Origin: Gemmatimonadaceae bacterium
Lineage (GTDB): Bacteria > Gemmatimonadota > Gemmatimonadetes > Gemmatimonadales > Gemmatimonadaceae
Length of the DNA stretch: 64,000 nt
NCBI GenBank assembly: GCA_036003045.1
Contig: DASYSS010000028.1
Coordinates: 1 to 64,000, forward strand
Reading direction: 5' to 3'
Shown here: one piece after another, positions 41,296 through 48,959 of the stretch
Position numbering within the stretch: position 1 is the stretch's first letter
Layout: each line of letters starts with the position of its first letter
Made by a program: the position numbers and the translations under genes
The notes under the pieces: model-generated
What the model saw: the letters and a program-made list of their open reading frames with translations, nothing else
Databases searched by the model: none
Told to the model about the DNA's origin: nothing

Positions 41296-41685
41296 ATGTT
41301 TAGAGCGCTCGTCTCCGGCATTGCCCTCGTCGTTACGTCAGCCGCCGCGACGACCCGGGCTCCAGCCGCCTTCAGCCTCGTGCTCGAATCGACTCCCACC
41401 GGATGGGCCGCTCGCTGCGACTCCGGTTGCCGGTGGCACGAGCTCTCGTTCAACTGCGAGCGTGCCTGCGGCGCCATCGTCGATGCCAATGGCGTCGTGA
41501 CGCTCGCCACGCCGCAGCTCGACCAGGCTGCGTTTCGCTTCATAGTGGAGCGCACCGCCGCAGAAGTCCGCGCGACGGCGCGAACCGGCACCGCGTGGAA
41601 GACGCTCAGTTGGGGCTGCCAGCTAGACCGCTGTCGCGCGCGAGTCGACGGGTACGGCGTTTCCCTGATCGCCGGTACTCGCTAG
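41296..41685 (+). CDS. Small exported Cys-rich hypothetical protein
   Basis: The product (129 aa) has a signal peptide (about 1-19) and a single beta-rich domain with six cysteines (RCDSGCRWHELSFNC, then CERACG, then WGCQLDRCRARVDG), probably disulfide-linked. No family is named. ATG 41296 has CGGAGG 5 nt upstream. The next gene begins 3 nt after its stop. Confidence 0.7.
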   Translation: MFRALVSGIALVVTSAAATTRAPAAFSLVLESTPTGWAARCDSGCRWHELSFNCERACGAIVDANGVVTLATPQLDQAAFRFIVERTAAEVRATARTGTAWKTLSWGCQLDRCRARVDGYGVSLIAGTR

Positions 41686-41688
41686 ACG

Positions 41689-42423
41689 TTGTTCGAAGGC
41701 GCACTCCGCGATCACGCTCTGATCGAGCGCCACATCGAGGCGCTGTACACGACCGATTCGGCCGGGCGACTCCTGCGCGTGCGCGAGCCCAACGGCGGTC
41801 CGGCTCCGCGCTTCTTCGTGTGCCGAGGAGCCATCGGCGTCGCGCACCGCTTTCGCGTCGACGTGCCGCTCGACATCCGCCGCGAGCTCGAGGCCGCTGT
41901 GGCAGAAACGCCGATCGTCGCCTTTCCCACCGATGGCGGAAACGACGCGCGGGAGGAATTGAGCCGCCTGGCGGCGATACTCAATCGGTCGACGCCCGTG
42001 ACGAACACGTCGGCCGGGCCGGCATTCGCGTTTCCTAACGAGGTGCCGACGCTCGATTCCGACGACGGCGCAATCGTTCAAGTGACCGATGCGAACGTAG
42101 GCGTGCTCGACCCTCTCCTTCAGCCGTGGGCGCCCGACATCTACAACTCGCCGCCGCTGTTCGCTCTGACCCTTCGAGATCAGGCGGTGGCGGTGTGTGG
42201 GAGCGTTCGCATCACCGCTCACGCGCACGAAGCCGGCGTCGAGACCGCGCCGGCCCATCGCGGTCGCGGATACGCCGCGCGCGTGGTGGCGGCCTGGGCG
42301 AAGCGCGTGCGTGCGCTCGGCGTCGAGCCGCTCTATAGCACGAGCTGGGAGAACGCCGCGTCGCGAACCGTCGCGTGCAAGCTTCGACTCGTGCACTTTG
42401 GTAACGACTTGCATCTCACCTGA
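41689..42423 (+). CDS. GNAT-family acetyltransferase, 244 aa
   Basis: The C-terminal half is a GNAT domain: ETAPAHRGRGYAARVVAAW (acetyl-CoA motif R/QxxGxG/A) then YSTSWENAASRTVACKLRL, as in FR47-type acetyltransferases. The N-terminal ~110 residues form a second, less clear domain, which may be a degenerate GNAT half. The substrate is unknown. The only usable start is TTG 41689, 3 nt after the previous stop; no ATG occurs for over 100 codons, which lowers confidence in the start. Confidence 0.75.
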   Translation: MFEGALRDHALIERHIEALYTTDSAGRLLRVREPNGGPAPRFFVCRGAIGVAHRFRVDVPLDIRRELEAAVAETPIVAFPTDGGNDAREELSRLAAILNRSTPVTNTSAGPAFAFPNEVPTLDSDDGAIVQVTDANVGVLDPLLQPWAPDIYNSPPLFALTLRDQAVAVCGSVRITAHAHEAGVETAPAHRGRGYAARVVAAWAKRVRALGVEPLYSTSWENAASRTVACKLRLVHFGNDLHLT

Positions 42424-42478
42424 GATCCACCCGCAGGTCGAGACACGCATCCACCGTCGATCCGCGGAGCCCATAGTC

Positions 42479-42928
42479 TTGGTCACGCTGCGCCACACTC
42501 GATATCAAGCCGCCGTTCTTCGCGATGGACCGGTTCTCTTGGTGCGATGCGCGTTTCGCGACGGCCCGACAGTGTGGATGCTACCCGGGGGCGGCCGCGA
42601 GGAAGACGAGGACGAAGTGTCGTGCGTTACCCGTGAAGTGCTCGAGGAGACAGGCCTCCAAGTTCGCGTCGAGCGCCTTCTGTTCGATCGACCGGCGGAG
42701 CCTCCGGATGGAACGTACATTCGATGGCGCACCTACCTCTGCACTGCCGAAGGCGGTGAAGCGGCACCAGGCGGCGGGGAGGGAAGCGCCGCCGAGTTGA
42801 TCGATGTGGCGTGGATCTCGGTCGTGAACGAGGGCATGTGGCCGTCGGGAATCGCTTCCGACGTCTATCTCTACCCCCAACTTCAAGCGATTCGTTCGGC
42901 GGTGACGGCGCCGTCGATCGGAGTGTGA
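42479..42928 (+). CDS. Nudix hydrolase
   Basis: The product (149 aa) contains a complete Nudix box, GGGREEDEDEVSCVTREV followed by LEETGL, matching GX5EX7REUXEEXGU. It should hydrolyse a nucleoside-diphosphate-linked substrate; which one is not readable. The start is TTG 42479 with GCGGAG 10 nt upstream, because no ATG gives a domain-length protein. Its stop is 1 nt from the stop of the converging flavin monooxygenase. Confidence 0.85.
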   Translation: MVTLRHTRYQAAVLRDGPVLLVRCAFRDGPTVWMLPGGGREEDEDEVSCVTREVLEETGLQVRVERLLFDRPAEPPDGTYIRWRTYLCTAEGGEAAPGGGEGSAAELIDVAWISVVNEGMWPSGIASDVYLYPQLQAIRSAVTAPSIGV

Positions 42929-42929
42929 G

Positions 42930-44393
42930 TCACCGGAGGGCTGGACCGAACCACTTCGCCAGAGCATCGAACGGCGCCGCGCCGGTTTTATCGCCGACCC
43001 ACGCGACGTATCCGTCAGGCCGAATCAACACGGCGGTCGGAGCGGCGACCGTGCCGATCGCGGGAAGCTCCCAAACCCCGTCGTACGTGGCGTCGATCGA
43101 TTTGACTCGATCGGACCATGGGGCGATGTCGAACGCACCGGGGTGACCGAGGTTGAGGAACACCGGTCTCGCCTCATGAAGGAGCGAGAACACTCGCCGC
43201 GGTCCGCTCGCGGTGACCACGTCGAGGTCCGGCATTCGACGTCCCAACAGCGGATGGCCTTCGCCCAGATCATAGTGTACGCCGAGCCCGGAGATCTCCG
43301 TCCCCATTTTCTGGCGAGGCTCGTCCATGTTCAGAAGCTCCGACACGTAGTCGGCCAACGCTTTCGTTCGAGCGTCTTGGCGGCGAAGCGCGACTTGCGC
43401 CATCGTGTCGCGCAGCACGCGCGCGGCGACGGGATGACGCTCCGCGTGGTACGTGTCGAGAAGTGTCTCCGGCGACGTTCGCTTGATCACTTGCGCCAAT
43501 TTCCAACCGAGATTCACCGCGTCCTGCACGCCGATGTTGAGGCCCTGCCCGCCAATCGGCGGATGCACGTGCGCGGCGTCGCCGGCGAGTAGGACGCGTC
43601 GCGCACGATAGGCCGCCGCCTGGCGAGTCATGTCGGTGAAGCGGGAAACCCAGGTGGCGTTGTGGATCCCGAAGTCCGTTCCATACGCACCGACCAGCGC
43701 TTCGCACACGTCGTTCAGCGTCGGTTCGGCGTCCGCGCCGACACGCGCTTCGGTCAACACCATGCGTGCCCGCTTGGGGTCCTCCAACTTGCCGATCGCA
43801 TGAATCCCGACCGCGTCGTTGCGCAGTCCCCACGCCGGCTCCTCCGTCCAACTCACCTCGGCGATCAACCAGCTCGTCGTCGCATCCCACCCCGGGAACT
43901 CGATGCCCGCCTTCTTGCGGACCAGACTGCGTCCGCCGTCGCAGCCGACGAGATACTCCGCCCATAAGTGTTGACCGTCGGACATCTCCACGTCGACGCC
44001 GCGGTCGTCTTGCGCGAAACCGATCACGTCACGTTCACGATAGAACCGCACCGGCAGCTCACCCACCCACTCGGCCAGAATGCGCTCGATCTGATTCTGC
44101 CACAGTCCGAGGGCATAGTTGTGCCGCGTGGGAAGGTCCGTGACGGACAACGGGACCGGATGAAAGCCAACGGCCGGATGTTTCTGTCCCTGCGACACAA
44201 ACCGCTCGGCGATCCCTCGCTGATCGAACACTTCGATCGTGCGTGCGTGCAGCCCGCTGCCGCGCGAGCCCGCGAGCTCCTGGTTCGCCCGCCGCTCGAC
44301 GATCGCGACGTCGACGCCGGCGAGCGCCAACTCCGCGGCCAGCATCAATCCGGTCGGACCTCCACCGGCGATCACTACCGCGTGCCTGGTCAT
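42930..44393 (-). CDS. FAD-dependent aromatic monooxygenase
   Basis: The 487-aa product is a class A flavoprotein hydroxylase: Rossmann motif VIAGGGPTGLMLAAEL (residues ~6-21), DG motif LVGCDGGRSLVRKKAG, and GD motif LLAGDAAHVHPPIGGQGLN. A thioredoxin-like C-terminal domain (FLNLGHPGAFD) follows, as in the PgaE/MtmOIV/RdmE type, which hydroxylates polycyclic or phenolic substrates using NAD(P)H. ATG 44393 has AAAGG upstream. The substrate is unknown; the gene is alone, with no obvious aromatic pathway around it. Confidence 0.9.
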   Translation of the reverse strand: MTRHAVVIAGGGPTGLMLAAELALAGVDVAIVERRANQELAGSRGSGLHARTIEVFDQRGIAERFVSQGQKHPAVGFHPVPLSVTDLPTRHNYALGLWQNQIERILAEWVGELPVRFYRERDVIGFAQDDRGVDVEMSDGQHLWAEYLVGCDGGRSLVRKKAGIEFPGWDATTSWLIAEVSWTEEPAWGLRNDAVGIHAIGKLEDPKRARMVLTEARVGADAEPTLNDVCEALVGAYGTDFGIHNATWVSRFTDMTRQAAAYRARRVLLAGDAAHVHPPIGGQGLNIGVQDAVNLGWKLAQVIKRTSPETLLDTYHAERHPVAARVLRDTMAQVALRRQDARTKALADYVSELLNMDEPRQKMGTEISGLGVHYDLGEGHPLLGRRMPDLDVVTASGPRRVFSLLHEARPVFLNLGHPGAFDIAPWSDRVKSIDATYDGVWELPAIGTVAAPTAVLIRPDGYVAWVGDKTGAAPFDALAKWFGPALR

Positions 44394-44488
44394 CGCAAAC
44401 CTTTCGTCGACAACACACGCATCCGTCCCCCCGTTATTCAGATTTGATCTCGGCCACGATTTTCCGGGCCGGCAAGTCTGCGGGGTGT

Positions 44489-44513
44489 CCCCGGCCTTGT
44501 CGCAAGCCCGGGG
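44489..44513. promoter_or_regulatory. Hairpin in the leader of the monooxygenase gene
   Basis: CCCCGGCCTTG (44489-44499) and CAAGCCCGGGG (44503-44513) pair over 11 positions with one mismatch and a 3-nt loop, ~100 nt upstream of the monooxygenase start. With no U run it is more likely a leader structure than a terminator for the gene that ends at 44638. Confidence 0.4.
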
Positions 44514-44637
44514 CTGTCTTATATCCTCATTGTGGCGGGGAGACGGCACATCCTCGCAATCAGCTCAGCCCGCTGAACCGATCGACGGACGCTGTTCGAG
44601 AACCCTCGAGCAGCGTTTTTCTTTCATCCCAGGGCGC

Positions 44638-44931
44638 TCACCCGGGCGGCGGGGAGATCGGATGAGCGTCGCTTGCGCGGAACGAGATCTCGTCGTCCGC
44701 GATCAACGCCGCTCCATCGTAGTCGATCGCGGTCGGAAATCCCTTCAGCGGGTCGTACTCCGCGTGAATCCACTGCGCGGGACGGTCGATCGCGTCCTGA
44801 ATGAACGCGAAGAGATCGTCGACCGTCTGGCCCAAGTGCGGGTCCACGCTCGTCTGAGTCTCCAAGTCGAGCACACCCGCCACCGTGTCGCTCAGCACGA
44901 CGACGAAGAGGCGATATCGCGCTGTGTTCAT
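44638..44931 (-). CDS. DUF6174-like small protein
   Basis: The product (97 aa) resembles DUF6174: VDDLFAFIQDAID, then HAEYDPLKGFPTAIDYD and the strand ADDEISFRASD, the family's last strands. The start (MNTARYRLFVVVLSDTV) keeps only one early strand, so the N-terminus is shorter than usual and there is no signal peptide. Function unknown. ATG 44931. Confidence 0.6.
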   Translation of the reverse strand: MNTARYRLFVVVLSDTVAGVLDLETQTSVDPHLGQTVDDLFAFIQDAIDRPAQWIHAEYDPLKGFPTAIDYDGAALIADDEISFRASDAHPISPPPG

Positions 44932-45002
44932 GTGAGCATAACCGGGCGCTCGGTGAGAGCATCACTGGACGTTCGAACCGCGGGGTCGTTGCGAATCAGC
45001 TC

Positions 45003-45677
45003 TCATTTCAATCGCAGAATCGTGACGTTCATTCGATACGGACCGAAAGTGCCAGCCCTGACCTGCATCATCTGCGTGTTCCCGAAGTCGATCCGTTCCG
45101 GCTCGATCCCCACCTTACGCAATCGTTCGCGATGGCTCGCCTGAACGAGTTGGCTCCAGCCCTCGTCGTGAATCATCGTCACCAGAACTGCGCCCCCTTT
45201 CGCGGCGTCTGCCCCGTACTTCGAAGCCGCCTCGGCGCCATTCATGAATTGAATGCTTTTGACCGCGTTCTCCATCAGTGAGTCGACGCGCCCGACGCGG
45301 ACGCCATCGACGACGTAAATCGGCTGGCTGCCGTCCCCGTTCGGCACGCGCAACCGGCCCGCCAGGAGCTCGTGAGCCATGCTCTCGATTTCGTTGTGCG
45401 CGCCGACCGAAGCGAATATCGAGTCGATCGCCGCGATGACCGGCGGCGGAAGCGAGTCCGCGACGCTCGCGACGTAGCGGCTCGCGCTGTCCACGACGAT
45501 GAGCACCGCGTTCACCCGCGGGTCGCCGGCGATGACATTCGGGTGGTTGCGGCCGATCCACTGACTGATCTCGGCATGCCCCGGCCCGTTCTGTGCCTCG
45601 CTGATCGGCGCGATCGATGCGATCGCGATGAGCGACGAAACAAGGGCGGTGAGTCGGGTCGACCGGATGCTCTTCAT
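45003..45677 (-). CDS. Exported stand-alone TonB-plug-like protein
   Basis: The 224-aa product has a signal peptide (ending SEAQ). In the middle the text PIYVVDGVRVG, then SIQFMNGAEAASKYGADAAKGGAVLVT follows the plug domain of SusC-type TonB receptors (here given as its two ends SIQFMNG and GGAVLVT). No beta-barrel follows, and the N- and C-terminal segments do not match a receptor. It may be a free plug-like binding protein. It lies 39 nt downstream of the ADOP permease of module A on the same strand. Confidence 0.6.
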   Translation of the reverse strand: MKSIRSTRLTALVSSLIAIASIAPISEAQNGPGHAEISQWIGRNHPNVIAGDPRVNAVLIVVDSASRYVASVADSLPPPVIAAIDSIFASVGAHNEIESMAHELLAGRLRVPNGDGSQPIYVVDGVRVGRVDSLMENAVKSIQFMNGAEAASKYGADAAKGGAVLVTMIHDEGWSQLVQASHRERLRKVGIEPERIDFGNTQMMQVRAGTFGPYRMNVTILRLK

Positions 45678-45716
45678 GACGAAGCCTCTCTCGGTTCTCT
45701 GACGTGGCTTGCGACG

Positions 45717-48401
45717 TCACTCATAGCGCAACGCCGTCGTGGCGTCGATGCGCGATGCCCGCAGCCCGGGCGCCAACGCGGCGATGAGCGCGGTGATCAG
45801 CAGAATCCCGACCGCCGTGCCGATCGTCGTCACGTCCGTCGCGCGGACGCCGTAGAGCTGTGACTGAACGAAGCGCGACAAGCCGAGCCCAAGCGCCACG
45901 CCGGCGATGCATCCGGCGGCGACCATTCCGATCGCGCCGCGCACAATCAGCCACACGACGTGGGGCGCGTCGGCGCCGAGCGAAACTCGAATGCCGATCT
46001 CGCGAGTGCGGCTCTCCGCGCCAAAGCTCACCAGCCCGTAGAGCGCCAGAGCGGCCAGGCCCAACGCGATCGCTCCCGTCCACGCGGCGATCGCGGCGAC
46101 CAAGCGTTCACGCGCCAGCGACTCCGCCTTCTGCGCGGCAAACGTCTTGACGTTGTAGACCGGCACGCGTTTGTCGACGGCACGAACGACCCCCGCGATG
46201 ACGCCGGTGAATCGGGACGGGTCGCCGCTGGTCCGGACGTAGATCGTTCGTTCTCCCGTACTGCCGACGAATACCTGAACGTCGCGGCCGAACGGCGCAT
46301 ACACGATGCGACGAGTCTCCTCGCGCACCGCGGCGTACTTGGAGTCGCTCGCGATGCCGATGACCGTCGCGGCCGAGCGCCCTACAAGCAGCGTGCGGCC
46401 CACTGCGTTATCCGAGCCGAAGTAGCTACGGGCCGCCGCCTCGTTGAGGACGATGACGTGTGAGCCCGCGGCGGAATCGGCCTGACTGAACGCGCGGCCG
46501 CGTTGCATCGAGACGCCGGCCGCGTCGAAAAAGTCGCCAGTCACGACGTTCATCGACATGAGCCACGTGCTGGGGTCCGGAGGTCGCGGAACGTTCGGTT
46601 GGCGGACCGTCATCATGCTCAGTTCGCCGCCTAGGAGCGGCCATGCGGAAAAACCGACGCTGCGCACGCCCGTGGCCTTGCGCAGCCGCGACTCGACGTC
46701 CCGATAGAACCGCTCCACGCCGTCCGGCGAATAGCCGCTCAACGACGGATCGATCGACGCGATGACGACATGTTCAGTCTGAAACCCGAGCGGGATCGCC
46801 GCGGTACGGGCGAGGCTTTGTACGAACAGCGACGCGCCGATCACGAGGACCAGCGAAAGCGCGACCTGCACGCTCACGAGAGCCCTTCGCACGTCGAAGG
46901 ATCGCCCGGCGACGTTCGCGCTCGAGTCGTTCACGGCCCTCAGGGCTCGGGCAAGATCGGGTCGAGTGAACCGGAACGCAGGCCCCGCTGAGAACAAGGC
47001 CGCCGTGAGCATCGAGAGGACAAGCGCGAAGACCAAGGAACGCGCGCCCACCGCCGCGTCGATCGCCAGAGGAATGCGCTCGCGCGGCAGCAAGTGGATG
47101 AGGAGGCCGATACCCCAGCGCGCGATCGCCAGCCCGACGGCCGCGCCGCAGAGACTGAGCAGCGCGCCCTCGGTCATCAACTGTCGAATCAGTCTCGCGC
47201 GCGAAGCGCCCAGCGTCAGCCGAACTGCGATCTCTTGTCGTCGCGCGGCCGATCGCGTCATCAGCAGCGTCGTCAGACTCGCGCACGCGACCAGCATGAG
47301 GATCGCGACGAGGCCCGTCAGCAGACGGAGAGAGGTCGCGTATTGTTCTCGCAGCCGCGAGAGGCCCCGGCCGGCGTCGATGAGTCGGACGGTCGTCGGC
47401 CAATCGTTTGGCGCCGGACGACCGATCGCGCGTTGCGACTGCTGATACACCAACGACGTCCCCGACTCCGCGCGGGCGTGTGTGATTCCCGGAGCTCTTC
47501 GCCCGATGACCTCCAGCCAATTGGCCTCGCGGTTGTCGGCGAGCGCGTCACCCTGGTACAGCAGCTGCGGTTGCATGGCGAGCGGCACCCACACGTCGGG
47601 TGACACCCCGACCTCGATGCCGAAGAAGTCCGGCGCCGCGACCCCGATAATGGTGACGGACTGGTTGTCGATTTGAATCGTGGTGCCCACGATGTCCGGA
47701 TTGCGCGAAAGGCTGTTTCGCCAGAAGCGATCGCTGACGACGGCGGCCGGCGCGCCCCGCAACACGACATCGTCAACATCGCTCAGCAAGCGTCCGAGCG
47801 CGGCCCGCGTCCCGAGGACGGAGAAGTAATTCCCCGACACCAGCTCGACGACACCGCGCCTCGCGTCGCCTGACCGTGCGATCGTCGCCGGAACGACCGT
47901 GCGCGCGAGCACGCCCGAGAAAATATCCGTGCGGCGGCGCAGATCCCGAAAGAACGGCTCGCTGAACGTCGACCAGTCGTTCGGCAGCGTGACCTGTTCA
48001 AGCTCCTCGGAATGCTGAACCGGGAGTGAACGCAGGAGCACGCGATCGACGAGCGTGAAGATCGTCGCGTTCGCGCCAATGCCGACGCCGACCGTCAGGA
48101 TGACGACCGCCGAGAAGATCTTGTGTTTGGCGAGGACACGCGCGCCGAAGCGCACGTCCCGCACAAGAGTCTCGATCCACCCGCCACCGCGCACGTCGTA
48201 GCCGGCATCCGCCGCGAGCGCCACGGAGCCGAATCGACGCTCGGCTTCGCGTCGGGCATCGGCCGGACTCATGCCGGCGCGCTCGTTGTCGCGCGCGCGC
48301 ATCTCGACATGAAAGCGAAGCTCCTCGGCGATCTCGTCTTGCACGCGGTCGGAGCGCCACAGCGCGCGAAGCCGGTCGCGCAGGACACGTAGAGTCTTCA
48401 T
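45717..48401 (-). CDS. MacB/FtsX-type orphan permease (ADOP), module A
   Basis: The 894-aa product begins with the ADOP prefix domain (EELRFHVEMRARDNERAGMSP then DARREAERRFG), then has two MacB periplasmic core domains, each followed by an FtsX domain with transmembrane helices: IFSAVVILTVGVGIGANATIF near residue ~100 and a last block EIGIRVSLGA. No ATP-binding gene is nearby, hence 'orphan'. Such permeases may work in mechanotransmission or efflux with a distant ATPase. ATG 48401 lies 16 nt behind the padR stop, so they form one unit. Confidence 0.88.
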   Translation of the reverse strand: MKTLRVLRDRLRALWRSDRVQDEIAEELRFHVEMRARDNERAGMSPADARREAERRFGSVALAADAGYDVRGGGWIETLVRDVRFGARVLAKHKIFSAVVILTVGVGIGANATIFTLVDRVLLRSLPVQHSEELEQVTLPNDWSTFSEPFFRDLRRRTDIFSGVLARTVVPATIARSGDARRGVVELVSGNYFSVLGTRAALGRLLSDVDDVVLRGAPAAVVSDRFWRNSLSRNPDIVGTTIQIDNQSVTIIGVAAPDFFGIEVGVSPDVWVPLAMQPQLLYQGDALADNREANWLEVIGRRAPGITHARAESGTSLVYQQSQRAIGRPAPNDWPTTVRLIDAGRGLSRLREQYATSLRLLTGLVAILMLVACASLTTLLMTRSAARRQEIAVRLTLGASRARLIRQLMTEGALLSLCGAAVGLAIARWGIGLLIHLLPRERIPLAIDAAVGARSLVFALVLSMLTAALFSAGPAFRFTRPDLARALRAVNDSSANVAGRSFDVRRALVSVQVALSLVLVIGASLFVQSLARTAAIPLGFQTEHVVIASIDPSLSGYSPDGVERFYRDVESRLRKATGVRSVGFSAWPLLGGELSMMTVRQPNVPRPPDPSTWLMSMNVVTGDFFDAAGVSMQRGRAFSQADSAAGSHVIVLNEAAARSYFGSDNAVGRTLLVGRSAATVIGIASDSKYAAVREETRRIVYAPFGRDVQVFVGSTGERTIYVRTSGDPSRFTGVIAGVVRAVDKRVPVYNVKTFAAQKAESLARERLVAAIAAWTGAIALGLAALALYGLVSFGAESRTREIGIRVSLGADAPHVVWLIVRGAIGMVAAGCIAGVALGLGLSRFVQSQLYGVRATDVTTIGTAVGILLITALIAALAPGLRASRIDATTALRYE

Positions 48402-48417
48402 TGGAATCTCGATTCGA

Positions 48418-48753
48418 TCAGGCGGTGGTGGCCCGCATGACTTTCGCGACGGCGGCCGTGATGTGGTCCCAGCGCTCACCTTCGATGCCGAGCTGCTTCA
48501 AGCCCGCGCGCGTGAGCCGATAGAAGCGGGCCCGCCGGTTGTTCTCCGAGATCCCCCACTTGCTGTCGATCCAGCCCATCTGCTCGATGCGGTACAGGGC
48601 GGGATAGAGCGTGCCCTCTTCGACGCGGAGCATGTCGTCGGCGAGCTGCGCGATGCGCAGACCCACCCCATAGCCGTGCGTCTCGCCCAGGCTCAGGGCC
48701 TTGAGGACCAGCAGGTCGAGGGTGCCTTGGGGGAGGTCGGGCTTCTGCTTCAT
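48418..48753 (-). CDS. PadR-family regulator, module A
   Basis: The 111-aa product is a PadR winged-helix regulator: QGTLDLLVLKALSLGETHGYG, then RVEEGTLYPALYRIEQMGWI and the wing RRARFYRLTRAG (first block quoted by its ends QGTLDLL and THGYG). It is the first gene of a padR-permease unit and should bind its own promoter, where a CTTCTAGG/CCTAGAAG repeat is found. ATG 48753. The C-terminal dimer helix is short, as in the AphA-less subgroup. Confidence 0.92.
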   Translation of the reverse strand: MKQKPDLPQGTLDLLVLKALSLGETHGYGVGLRIAQLADDMLRVEEGTLYPALYRIEQMGWIDSKWGISENNRRARFYRLTRAGLKQLGIEGERWDHITAAVAKVMRATTA

Positions 48754-48771
48754 CGCGCGCGCTCCTCTTTG

Positions 48772-48814
48772 CTTCTAGGGAAGACCAACGTACCACGACT
48801 CTCCTAGAAGTCAA
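48772..48814 (-). promoter_or_regulatory. Promoter and probable PadR operator, module A
   Basis: On the minus strand TTGACT (48809-48814) and TACGTT (48787-48792) are 16 nt apart. CTTCTAGG (48772-48779) and CCTAGAAG (48803-48810) are perfect inverted half-sites flanking the -10 and touching the -35. The context CCTATTGAC is shared with the module C promoter. PadR binding here would block RNA polymerase. Confidence 0.6.
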
Positions 48815-48959
48815 TAGGGAAAGGCTCGCGCGACGCGCGCCCGCAACACCGACCGATGCCGAGGCCCGTCTGTCCCGATTCTGTTGCGGGCTCGCCACCG
48901 CGCACTACTATCAATCGGTCCCTCTCCCCCACCTCGATGTAGCAGTCAGGAGTCCAGGA

